Program-made: the position numbers and the translations under genes
Shown here: positions 1 through 8,300 of the stretch, in pieces
Layout: every line of letters begins with the position of its first letter
Position numbering within the stretch: the first letter of the stretch is position 1
DNA from: Tangfeifania diversioriginum
Lineage (GTDB): Bacteria > Bacteroidota > Bacteroidia > Bacteroidales > Prolixibacteraceae
NCBI GenBank assembly: GCA_945873105.1
Contig: CAMCBW010000046.1
Coordinates: 1-41,317 of the forward strand
Length of the DNA stretch: 41,317 bases
Direction: 5' to 3'
The notes under the pieces: model-generated
What the model was told of the DNA's origin: nothing
What the model saw: only the letters and a program-made list of their open reading frames with translations
The model's database searches: none

Positions 1-1
1 C

Positions 2-796
2 CCGGAGGAAGAGATTTTTGTAAAATACAGGGGTAACCTTCCATTTCCGGCACCAAACAGGTCGGCGATCCCGGCCGGATATCTCCAACAGAGCAGGGAG
101 AAATTTTCCTATGAAGGCGATTTGCATGTAACCCTTGGTGAAATTTCTGTGGAAGCAAAGAAGATTGAAATGATTCAGGGCAGTCAATTTTATGCGGGAT
201 TTGGGGATAGCTATATTTCCCGTTCTCAGCTGGAAAAATTCACCGGCATGAGTCTCCAGACAGCCATTTCCATGATGTCGGGAGTACAGGTTTCAGGTGG
301 AGAGGTTTCTATACGGGGTGGCGGACCTCCACTGTTTGTGGTGGATCATTTCAGCACCAACAATTTCGAAGAGATTTCCTACCTGAGTACCTTTGACATC
401 GAACAAATTACAATTTTCAAGGGCTCCAGTGCAGCCATTTTTGGTTCCAGGGGAGGGAATGGTGTTATTGCCATCTCCCTGCGCACCGGAGTCGGATTCA
501 ACCGCAAGGAGAGGGTACCTTTAAGTCTCGCACAAATCTTACCTTTGGGGTACCAGCTACCGAGCCAGTTTTATACCCCAAAATACGAGGTCGATTCCAT
601 CCGCAGGAGTCCGGTGCCGGATCTCAGAACCACCATCTACTGGAATCCTGAACTCAGGACAGACAGCACCGGCATCCTGAAAGTCAAATTCCATACGGCA
701 GATCCGGTCAACCAATACCAAGTGGTTCTGGAAGGAATTACCGATGAAGGGGAGATTTGCCGGTATGTTGGGAACCTGAAAAGAGGAGAAAAGTGA
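2..796 (+). CDS. TonB-receptor plug-domain surface protein, C-terminal part (5' end outside window)
   Basis: The frame is open from the first bases of the window, so the gene starts upstream; 264 residues are visible. The middle holds a TonB-dependent receptor plug-like stretch (GGEVSIRGGGPPLFVVD, then ITIFKGSSAAIFGSRGGNGV), the pattern of SusC-type plug domains. The end (TTIYWNPELRTDSTG, then FHTADPVNQYQVVLEG) resembles the C-terminus of large Bacteroidota proteins that join macroglobulin (MG2-like) or carboxypeptidase-regulatory domains to a plug but lack a beta-barrel. There is no barrel after the plug, so this is not itself a TonB transporter. A cell-envelope location is inferred. A TTG codon at 122 is not a credible start because the open frame continues upstream of it. 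It is convergent with the aldehyde dehydrogenase gene. Confidence 0.75.
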   Translation, partial: PEEEIFVKYRGNLPFPAPNRSAIPAGYLQQSREKFSYEGDLHVTLGEISVEAKKIEMIQGSQFYAGFGDSYISRSQLEKFTGMSLQTAISMMSGVQVSGGEVSIRGGGPPLFVVDHFSTNNFEEISYLSTFDIEQITIFKGSSAAIFGSRGGNGVIAISLRTGVGFNRKERVPLSLAQILPLGYQLPSQFYTPKYEVDSIRRSPVPDLRTTIYWNPELRTDSTGILKVKFHTADPVNQYQVVLEGITDEGEICRYVGNLKRGEK

Positions 797-937
797 TTCA
801 ATAAACTTATCTTTTCCAGTCGATGATAGAAAACTCCCATCTGACAGATTCTTCTTTCATTGTCAAATTGCCGAATCAGCCAATTGTCGAATTGGCACAC
901 CTCCTCACTTATGACCGGTAGTCTTGTCATAGAAACA
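797..937. repeat. Short AT-rich repeat/hairpin between convergent genes
   Basis: The gap between two convergent stop codons holds repeated ATTGTC-AAATTG / ATTGTC-GAATTG words (859-895) and a hairpin at 880-895 (CCAATT, loop GTCG, AATTGG). Similar words recur at 13096-13125. It may act as a bidirectional transcription end, but there is no clear T-tract, so this is only a suggestion. Confidence 0.4.
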
Positions 938-2299
938 TCACTTTACCACCACCGTCTTGACATTCACAAACTCCCTGATCCCCACATAAGACAACTCGCG
1001 CCCATATCCACTCTCCTTGATCCCGCCAAACGGAAGCCTCGGATCAGATTTAACGAAGTCGTTGACGAAGACGCACCCCGCTTCGAGCCCCTTTTCGGCC
1101 AGCTCTTTGCCTTTGGCAAGGTCGGCGGTAAAGATACCTGCCCCAAGGCCAAACACTGTGTCGTTGGCAATCCGGACCGCCTCTTCGAGGGTGCTGAAAC
1201 GGTACAACACCGCCACCGGACCAAACAGCTCCTCGTGGTAGGCAGGCATGCCGGGTGATACATTTTCAAGCACAGTCGGTGGATAAAATGCCGCCTTCCC
1301 TACCGGGATGAAACCACCCAACAGCACGGTAGCCCCCATTTTACGGCTGGTTTCGACCTGCTGGTGCAATTCGTCGCGAAGGTCGGTTCGTGCCAGCGGA
1401 CCAATGGTGGTTTGAGGATCGAGTGGATCCCCGTACGTGGCAGCTGCCATCAACCGCACAAATTCTGTTTTGAACACTTCATAAACGGCATCCGCTATGA
1501 TAAACCGCTTGGCCCCGATGCAGCTCTGTCCTGCATTAAGCAAACGGCTGGTTACGCAGAGTTTGGCAGCAGTCACAATGTCAGCATCTTCAAGTATCAG
1601 GTAGGGGTCGCTGCCCCCCAGCTCGAGCACCGACTTCTTGAGTGAAGCACCGGCTGCGGCGGCTACAGCTTTCCCGGCAGGGGTGCTTCCCGTTAGGGTT
1701 ACCGCCTTGACCAATGGATTTTCAACAACAAACTTAACTTCAGCTGATCCAATCAGCAAAGTTCTGAATACATTTTCCGGGAATCCGGCCTCTTTTACCA
1801 GCTGTTCGATGGCAAGTGCGCAACCCGACACATTGGAGGCATGTTTCAGAACCCCTGTGTTTCCAGCCATCAGGGCAGGGGCCAGAAATCGGAATACCTG
1901 CCAGAAGGGGAAGTTCCAGGGCATGACGGCCAGGATGGTTCCGATGGGTTGGTAGGAGATGTAGGATTCAGACGCTTCTGTAGGAATAAGCTCTTTGCGC
2001 AGGAAGGCCTCACTGTTTTCGGCGTAATAGCCACAGGCGAGGGCACATTTGTCAATTTCGCCCAATGCTTCGCGTCGAACTTTACCCATCTCTGAAACCA
2101 TTAGAAGAGCCAGGTTCTCACGGTTTTCAATCAGTTTTGCCTGAAGGTTTTTCATCAATCGCGCACGGTGATCAAAGCTTGTAGCCTTCCAGGAGAGGTA
2201 AGCCTGGCCAACCTGTTGCAGGATATGGTTTACTTCAATATGGGTGCATTCCCGGTAGGTTTGAACGACTTCGGACGTAAAGGGGTTGATGGATTGCAT
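938..2299 (-). CDS. NAD(P)-dependent aldehyde dehydrogenase, succinate-semialdehyde dehydrogenase type
   Basis: A 453-residue aldehyde dehydrogenase oxidising an aldehyde to its acid with NAD(P). The catalytic set is intact: oxyanion-hole Asn129 in MPWNFPFWQ, general-base Glu226 in ELGGSDPYLIL, and nucleophile Cys260 in NAGQSCIGAKRF. The C-terminal PFGGIKESGYGREL motif is also typical. Length and the NAGQxCxxAKR form fit the Sad/YneI branch, which works on succinate semialdehyde in 4-aminobutyrate breakdown; the substrate here is inferred from family resemblance only. The ATG at 2299 is preceded by a perfect TAATTTTG -7 box (2316-2323), so it is probably a single-gene transcript. No gabT-like partner lies in the window. 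Confidence 0.88.
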   Translation of the reverse strand: MQSINPFTSEVVQTYRECTHIEVNHILQQVGQAYLSWKATSFDHRARLMKNLQAKLIENRENLALLMVSEMGKVRREALGEIDKCALACGYYAENSEAFLRKELIPTEASESYISYQPIGTILAVMPWNFPFWQVFRFLAPALMAGNTGVLKHASNVSGCALAIEQLVKEAGFPENVFRTLLIGSAEVKFVVENPLVKAVTLTGSTPAGKAVAAAAGASLKKSVLELGGSDPYLILEDADIVTAAKLCVTSRLLNAGQSCIGAKRFIIADAVYEVFKTEFVRLMAAATYGDPLDPQTTIGPLARTDLRDELHQQVETSRKMGATVLLGGFIPVGKAAFYPPTVLENVSPGMPAYHEELFGPVAVLYRFSTLEEAVRIANDTVFGLGAGIFTADLAKGKELAEKGLEAGCVFVNDFVKSDPRLPFGGIKESGYGRELSYVGIREFVNVKTVVVK

Positions 2300-2315
2300 G
2301 GCGAGTGTGTTTGTC

Positions 2316-2323
2316 CAAAATTA
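2316..2323 (-). promoter_or_regulatory. Bacteroidota -7 box for the aldehyde dehydrogenase gene
   Basis: TAATTTTG on the minus strand matches the TAnnTTTG -7 consensus of Bacteroidota housekeeping promoters and ends 16 nt before the ATG. A matching TTTG -33 element is not seen at the expected distance. Confidence 0.55.
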
Positions 2324-2425
2324 GCCAATTTCTGAAATTTAAGGATGGTAATATTCGTTATTGAATTGGGAATACGGTAACTTTATAGGAGATCCAATAA
2401 TATTCGAAAAATGTGTTGAAAATAT

Positions 2426-2657
2426 GCTCCGGAGGAGCGACCTGTTTGTAGAAATGAAGGACAAGAGATAATTAGAGCTCCGGAGGAGCGATCTGTTTGT
2501 AGCTACAATGGCGCAGGTTTGATTCAGAGCTCCGGAGGAGCGATCTGTTTGTAGGAATGAAGGACAAGAGATAATTAGAGCTCCGGAGGAGCGATCTGTT
2601 TGTAGCATCAATGGCGCAGGTTTGATTCAGAGCTCCGGAGGAGCGATCTGTTTGTAG
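2426..2657 (+). repeat. Five-copy array of palindromic REP-like repeats (transposase-associated)
   Basis: Five copies of a 26-nt repeat start at 2426, 2477, 2529, 2580 and 2632. Each begins with the hairpin GCTCC-GGA-GGAGC followed by GAYCTGTTTGTAG. The 25-26-nt spacers alternate between two sequences (one like AATGAAGGACAAGAGATAAT, the other like AATGGCGCAGGTTTGATTC), so the true tandem unit is a dimer of 103 nt. A variant of the first spacer follows copy 5. Spacers are repeated rather than unique, so this is not CRISPR. The array ends about 57 nt before the transposase start, and an inverted copy overlaps the transposase stop codon. That layout matches a REP/RAYT or IS200-like end-hairpin arrangement. 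Confidence 0.85.
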
Positions 2658-2714
2658 GAATGAAAGGCAAGAGAAAAATAGACCCTTCCAGGGTTCACAA
2701 AATCAATACACAAA

Positions 2715-3242
2715 ATGAATGAAAAAATGAGCGTCAGAACGGATAAGCCTAATATTAATCCTAATACCTACATCCAGATCTATATCCAAATTGTCTTTGC
2801 CGTCAAAGGCAGGCAAAATTTTATTGAGGAACGAAACCGTGAAGAACTGCAAAAATATCTGACTGGAATTATCCAAAACAGATCACAAAAATTGTTGGCA
2901 ATTTATTGCATGCCGGATCATGTTCATTTGTTTATTGGGTTAAAACCAACCATGTCGATTTCTGAATTGGTGAAGGAGATTAAGTCCCTTTCTTCTCCGT
3001 TTGTTTCAGGGAAAAAATGGAAATCGGGTAAATTCAGTTGGCAGGAGGGTTTTGGTGCATTCTCCTATTCAAAAAACCAGGTCGATCAGGTAGTGAAATA
3101 CATCCTAAATCAGGAAGACCATCATCGAAAACATACATTCAAAGAAGAATACATCGATTTTTTGCAGAAATTTGAGATTGATTACGAAGAAAAATATTTG
3201 TTCGAATGGTACGATGAACAGGTCGCTCCTCCGGAGCTCTAA
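2715..3242 (+). CDS. Y1/HUH transposase (IS200/IS605 TnpA-like, REP-associated type)
   Basis: A 175-residue single-strand transposase of the Y1 family. The metal-binding HUH motif is H69-V70-H71 in MPDHVHLF, and the likely nucleophile is Tyr129 in VVKYILNQEDHH. Both are intact, so the enzyme may be active. Length fits TnpA/RAYT proteins (about 150-175 aa). The last eight residues (EQVAPPEL) and the stop codon are encoded by an inverted copy of the palindromic repeat that forms the array just upstream (inverted copy at 3217-3237). The gene and its repeats thus form one unit, with hairpins on both sides as IS200/IS605-type ends would be. No TnpB-like partner is present. An alternative start is Met5; the upstream sequence does not decide between them. 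Confidence 0.85.
   Translation: MNEKMSVRTDKPNINPNTYIQIYIQIVFAVKGRQNFIEERNREELQKYLTGIIQNRSQKLLAIYCMPDHVHLFIGLKPTMSISELVKEIKSLSSPFVSGKKWKSGKFSWQEGFGAFSYSKNQVDQVVKYILNQEDHHRKHTFKEEYIDFLQKFEIDYEEKYLFEWYDEQVAPPEL
3217..3237 (-). repeat. Inverted REP-like copy overlapping the transposase 3' end
   Basis: Reverse complement of the hairpin plus the following GACCTGTT of the array repeats (best match to the copy at 2426, which also has GACC). It encodes the transposase C-terminus and closes the putative mobile unit on its right side. Confidence 0.8.
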
Positions 3243-3285
3243 CAATAATGTTATTTTGTGGCCCTGTTCCAGTCTGGAAATTCAA

Positions 3286-3996
3286 CTAATTCACATAATC
3301 TTCCTGTTTCCTATGCTCCTCTTCAACCAATTCATCTGCGACACCGGTCTCAACATCTGCAGAAATCTCTGGAGGAACAACTTCCTCCTCCTTCTTCTCA
3401 TCAAAATGCTGCCGGTAGAAGATAAAGATCGCTACAATTCCTACCGAAATAGAGGCATCGGCAATGTTGAAGACAGGACGGAAGAAGATGAACTCCTGCC
3501 CGGCCCAGAAGGGAAACCAGGAGGGGAAATGGCCTTCTACCAGGGGGAAATAGAACATGTCAACCACTTTGCCCAACAGGAAGCCGTTGTAACCCCCGCC
3601 CTCTGGGAAAAGTGTCGCAACAGTGCCATGACTTTCGTTGAAAATCAAACCGTAAAATGCACTGTCAATCAGGTTGCCGGCCGCTCCGGCAATGATGAGC
3701 GAGAAGCAGACCACCAGTCCGAATGGGATCTCTTTCTTGATCAGCTTCAGGAGGTACCATCCCAATGCGCCGATGGCAGCAATCCGGAAGATGGTTAGGA
3801 AATATTTGCCAATCTCCTTGCCAAACTCAAATCCGAAAGCCATCCCGTTGTTCTCGATGAAATGGATGATGAACCAGTTCTTAAAGACCACGATCTCTTC
3901 GCCCAGCACGAAATGGGTCTTGATGTAGATCTTCAGCACCTGGTCTGCCACCAGGATCAGCAGGATGATGAGTATAGATTTGGTTTTGGTGCTCAT
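3286..3996 (-). CDS. lspA: Lipoprotein signal peptidase (signal peptidase II), downstream copy
   Basis: A 236-residue inner-membrane aspartyl protease that cuts the signal peptide from diacylated prolipoproteins. Four hydrophobic segments are visible. The conserved motifs are ADQVLK, NNGMAFG, AGNLID, VVDMF and FNIADASI. The catalytic pair is Asp146 (VVD) and Asp180 (NIAD), both intact. The start was set at the ATG at 3996 (MSTKTKS) because it aligns exactly with the neighbouring paralogue; longer readings add a non-homologous leader. It carries an acidic cytoplasmic tail of about 45 residues, longer than in the other copy. By hand count 131 of the first 180 residues match the second lspA, without gaps. 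The gap between the copies (205 nt) holds an inverted repeat. Confidence 0.93.
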   Translation of the reverse strand: MSTKTKSILIILLILVADQVLKIYIKTHFVLGEEIVVFKNWFIIHFIENNGMAFGFEFGKEIGKYFLTIFRIAAIGALGWYLLKLIKKEIPFGLVVCFSLIIAGAAGNLIDSAFYGLIFNESHGTVATLFPEGGGYNGFLLGKVVDMFYFPLVEGHFPSWFPFWAGQEFIFFRPVFNIADASISVGIVAIFIFYRQHFDEKKEEEVVPPEISADVETGVADELVEEEHRKQEDYVN

Positions 3997-4057
3997 ATTT
4001 AACCTGACTAAAATTTTTAAAATATATTTTTTGAGTCCAATTCGATTGTTCCATTTT

Positions 4058-4154
4058 TGCCACCAAGGCACCAAGACACCAAAGCTTCACTGAGCGTATT
4101 GGTGTTGAAATTAATTACTTTGTGATCCCTTGGTGACTTGGTGTCTTGGTGGCA
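4058..4154. repeat. Inverted repeat with 8-9-nt CACCAAG units between the lspA copies
   Basis: The left arm (4058-4084) is made of CACCAAG-type units; the right arm (4128-4154) is its reverse complement with about 3 mismatches in 27. The right flank (GTGTCTTGGTGGCAGGAATA) recurs almost unchanged near 10940-10960, so the family is dispersed. It could form a long hairpin in the ileS-lspA transcript. Origin (small non-autonomous element or gene-end hairpin) is unknown. Confidence 0.7.
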
Positions 4155-4201
4155 GGAATACAGAGTCAAAAAGACACGAAGCTCTCTAAGCGGATAATTT
4201 G

Positions 4202-4846
4202 TCAATCTTCACATTGGGATTCCTCCCCCTGTTCAGGCTTTGGCTCCTCCCCAAAATGATGCCGGTAAAAAATAAAGATGGCAAACACCCCGGTGGTAAC
4301 TGCCGAATCGGCAATGTTGAATATGTGGCGGAAGAAGACGAACTCCTGACCACCCCAAAATGGGAACCAACTGGGATAATGGGTCTCGATCATCGGAAAA
4401 TAGAACATATCCACCACCCTGCCCAGCAGGAAGGAGGAGTAACCACCCCCGGTCGGAAATATTGTGGCAACTTCACCAGCGGGATGGTTGAAAATTATTC
4501 CGTAAAATGCACCATCGATCATATTGCCGATTGCTCCGGCAAGGATCAGCGAAAAGCAGGCAATCAGGCCGAAAGGCACCTCCTTTGTCAGCAGCTTTCC
4601 CAGGTACCACACCAATGCCACGATGGCAGCCAAACGGAAAAGGCTGAGCAGATATTTGCCGATTCCATCCCCAAATTCCATCCCGAAGGCCATCCCGTTG
4701 TTCTCTACAAAATGGAGGATGAACCAGTTTTTGAAAACGACGATCTCTTCACCCGGTACAAGGTGCGTTTTGATCCAGATTTTCAGAACCTGGTCGGCCA
4801 GCAATACCAGAAAGATGAGGAGGATGGATTTTTGTCTGTTGCTCAT
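4202..4846 (-). CDS. lspA: Lipoprotein signal peptidase (signal peptidase II), upstream copy
   Basis: A 214-residue signal peptidase II with the same motif order as its neighbour: ADQVLK, NNGMAFG, IGNMID, VVDMFYF and FNIADSAV. The predicted catalytic pair is Asp146 and Asp180, at the same residue numbers as in the downstream copy. It is longer than the usual 160-170 residues of proteobacterial LspA because of an insertion between the third and fourth membrane segments (around residues 120-140 and 155-170), which both copies share. It follows the DksA-like gene by 83 nt in the ileS - dksA-like - lspA order common in Bacteroidota, so this is likely the ancestral copy. Both copies appear functional. 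Confidence 0.93.
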   Translation of the reverse strand: MSNRQKSILLIFLVLLADQVLKIWIKTHLVPGEEIVVFKNWFILHFVENNGMAFGMEFGDGIGKYLLSLFRLAAIVALVWYLGKLLTKEVPFGLIACFSLILAGAIGNMIDGAFYGIIFNHPAGEVATIFPTGGGYSSFLLGRVVDMFYFPMIETHYPSWFPFWGGQEFVFFRHIFNIADSAVTTGVFAIFIFYRHHFGEEPKPEQGEESQCED

Positions 4847-4929
4847 GGGGCAATTAAAAAGGGCAAAGAAACTTCGTCCGGTCCTTGTAGAACTGTCCGG
4901 ACAACACTTTTGCCCTGTAAAGAGGTTGA

Positions 4930-5307
4930 TTAGCGCTGAGAATTTTTGGCGTCTATCGACAAGGTGGCATGAGGCACTGCACGCAGCCGCTCTTTGGAGA
5001 TCAAGGCACCCGTTTCGCGGCAGATACCGTAGGTCTTGTTCTCAATCCTGATCAGCGCTGCTTCGAGGTGTTGGATAAACTTCTGCTGACGCTGTGCCAG
5101 TTTGCCAGCCTCCTCTTTGGAAAGGGTGGCTGCACCCTCTTCCAGCACTTTGAAAGTGGGGGAGGTATCCTGCGTGTCGTTTCCGTCGCCTTGCGTAATA
5201 GCGTTTTTATATAGTTCATAATCCTGACGTGCCTTGTCCAGTTTGCCCAGAATCAAAGACTTGAACTCCTGGAGCTCATCGTCCGAATATCTTGTTTTCT
5301 CTGCCAT
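4930..5307 (-). CDS. TraR/DksA-family regulator with degenerate zinc finger
   Basis: A 125-residue protein with an N-terminal helical coiled-coil region and a C-terminal TraR/DksA-type finger fold. DksA proteins enter the RNA polymerase secondary channel and alter initiation, often with ppGpp. Here the finger reads YGICRETG ... AVPHATLS: only one of the four zinc cysteines remains (the others are Thr, Ser and Ala). This cysteine-poor form is usual in Bacteroidota relatives of this gene, so it is probably not a damaged copy. Coiled-coil tip acidic residues are not clear enough to predict activity. It lies between ileS (87 nt) and lspA (83 nt) on the same strand and is probably cotranscribed with them. 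Confidence 0.85.
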   Translation of the reverse strand: MAEKTRYSDDELQEFKSLILGKLDKARQDYELYKNAITQGDGNDTQDTSPTFKVLEEGAATLSKEEAGKLAQRQQKFIQHLEAALIRIENKTYGICRETGALISKERLRAVPHATLSIDAKNSQR

Positions 5308-5394
5308 AATCTTGAGCTTTTTGTAAATATAATTTAAATCGCGTCTGCTTTGACAAGCCGCTGCAAATATTTATGAACAGCAGCTGTTAGTCCA

Positions 5395-8300
5395 CTATAT
5401 TTTCCTGACGTTCAGAATTGTATCCAAGCCAGGTTCTATTTCAATCAATTGATCTTTGGCCATTCCATCCAACTCCACCAGGCTGAGTTTTGTCGCCAGG
5501 GTCTGGGCACAGATGTACTCTCCAAATTTTTCAAGCGCTTCGGCCAACTCCGGATGACGACCCACCGAAAGTTCAATCTTGTCGGTAACATCAAACCCAC
5601 TCTCCTTGCGCAGGTTCTGAATCCGGTTGATCAGCTCACGCGCAATCCCTTCCAGTCTCAGCTCCGGTGTAACATGAATGTCAAGGGCTACCGTGAGGTT
5701 ACCCTCGCTGGCAACCTGCCATCCGGGGATATCTTCCGTCAGGATCTCGACATCTTCCGAAACGAGTCTTACGGTTTCCCCTTCGATGGTGGCGTCAAAA
5801 GTGCCTTCCCGCTCGAAAGCAGCTATCTGTAGCTGATCCATCGCCCCAACCATTGCGGCGATCTGCTTCATCAGCTTGCTGTATTTTGGACCCAGTGTCT
5901 TGAAATTGGGCTTGATCTTCTTTTTGATAATTCCGGACGAATCGGTCAGGTACTCCACCTGCTTGACATTGACCTCCGTCAAAACAATGCTTTCGATTGC
6001 CTCAAACTGGGCCCTGAAACGCTCGTTCAAAACCGGAACGATGATCCTGGCCAACGGCTGACGCACCTTTAGCTTCTCCTTCCGGCGAAGGCCGAGTACC
6101 ATGGAGGAGGCTTTCTGGGCCAATTCCATCCGCTCTTCCAATGCTTTGTCGACGGCACTTTCATCGGCAACAGGGAATTTGGTCAGGTGGACCGATAGAT
6201 CCTGCTCGCGGCGTGTTATTTTGTTCAGATCACGGAAGAGTTGGTCGCTGTAGAAGGGTGCTATGGGTGCCGCCAGTTTGGCGATGGTCACCAATGCAGT
6301 GTAGAGGGTCTGGTAAGCAGAGATCTTGTCGGCGTCGTATTCACCACCCCAGAACCGCTTGCGGCTCAAACGGACGTACCAATTGGATAGGTTCTCCGAT
6401 ACAAACTCGGAGATGGCCCTGCCTGCTTTGGTAGGCTCGTAGGTTTCGTAGGACTCTGTCACATCTTTCACCAGGGTGTTCAGCAACGAAAGAATCCAGC
6501 GGTCCAGTTCGGGACGTGCTTCATTCGGGAGGTCAGCTTCCCGGTAGGTAAAACCATCCACATTGGCATAAAGTGAAAAGAAGCTGTAGGTATTGTAAAG
6601 GGTGCCGAAGAATTTGCGGCGCACCTCATCCACCCCTGCCAGGTCAAATTTCAGGTTGTCCCAGGGTTGTGAATTGGTGATCATGTACCAGCGTACCGGA
6701 TCAGAACCATATTTTTCTATGGTGGCAAATGGATCCACGGCATTGCCCAGACGCTTCGACATCTTGTTGCCGGCGGCATCCAGAACGAGTCCGTTGGAGA
6801 TGATATTCTTGAAGGCCACAGAGCCCTTGGCCATGGTGGCGATGGCATGCAATGTAAAGAACCAGCCGCGCGTCTGGTCGACCCCTTCGGCGATGAAATC
6901 GGCCGGAAAGAGTTCATCAAACTCCTCCTGGTGCTCGAATGGATAGTGTACCTGTGCAAAAGGCATGGCTCCCGAATCGAACCAAACGTCGATCAGGTCA
7001 AGTTCGCGTACCATCTTTGCCCCTTTCGGGGAAACCAGTACAAGGTCATCCACAAAGGGCCGGTGCAGGTCGATCTTCTCGTAATTCTCTTTGGAGTTGT
7101 CGCCTACCACGAAATCCTGGTAAGGGTTGGCAGCCATATATCCGGCAGCCACCGATTTGTTGATTTCAGCGATCAGTTCCTCCACGGAGCCGATGCACAA
7201 CTCTTCCGTTCCGTCTTCCGTTCGCCAGATGGGCAGTGGTGTTCCCCAGTACCTTGAGCGGGAGAGGTTCCAGTCGACAAGGTTCTCGAGCCAGTTGCCA
7301 AAGCGTCCGGTTCCGGTCGACTGCGGCTTCCAGTTGATGGTTTTGTTAAGGTCGATCATCTGATCCCTCACTGCCGTGGATTTGATAAACCACGAATCCA
7401 GTGGGTAGTAGAGTACCGGTTTGTCGGTCCTCCAGCAGTGCGGATAGCTGTGTTCGTATTTTTCTACCCTAAAGGCTTTCCCCTCCTTTTTCAATTGGAC
7501 GGAGAGGTCTATGTCGAGGGTCGCGTCACTTTCGGTGAGCGATTCATCGTAGCTGTTCTTGACAAAACGGCCCGCAAATGCGGAATAGTTTGCTGTATTG
7601 ACGTTGCTCCGGACAAATTCAGCATCCAGGTCTTCCAGCCGGAAGAAACGGCCCTGGCGGTCGACCATCGGCTGGCGTTTGCCTTCGCTGTCGATCAGCA
7701 ACAGCGGTACGATACCGGTCTGCTTGGCCACCCTGTCGTCGTCTGAACCGAAAGTGGGTGCAATGTGCACGATGCCGGTACCATCTTCCGTGGTAACAAA
7801 ATCACCCGGGATGACGCGGAAGGCATCTCCCATCGGTTTCACCCAGGAGAAAAGCTGTTCGTAATTGACCCCAACCAGCTGACTGCCGGAAAACTCTCCG
7901 AGCAACAGGTAGGGAATATTTTTACCTTCCCCGGTAAAGCTGTCGAGCGTCAATGCTTCGTTCTTCTCGGGGAAATAGTGGCGGAAAAGGTTCTTGGCCA
8001 AAACCACCGTAATCGGCTGACCTGTATAGGGATTGAAGGTTTGTACCTTGACATATTTGATGGAGGTACCCACTGCCAAAGCGGTATTGGAAGGCAGCGT
8101 CCAGGGAGTGGTCGTCCAGGCCAGGATATACAAATCCGTTGTAACCTGATCGAACAAGGTTGTCGATTGTTCATTCCTGATCACCTTGAACTGGGCGATG
8201 CAGGTGGTGTCTTTGACATCCTTGTAGCACCCCGGCTGGTTCAGCTCGTGCGAACTAAGTCCGGTACCGGCAGCGGGGGAGTAGGGCTGAATGGTATAGC

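Noticed and set aside
2339-2611. Open frame of about 90 codons on the minus strand across the repeats (repeating TDRSSGAL)
   Set aside because: It is produced by translating the tandem repeat in a stop-free frame; there is no start context or non-repeat sequence of substance.
2426-2657. CRISPR-like regular repeat-spacer pattern
   Set aside because: The spacers alternate between only two sequences and are themselves repeated, the repeat is a REP-type hairpin, and no cas gene is near. It fits a transposase-associated array.
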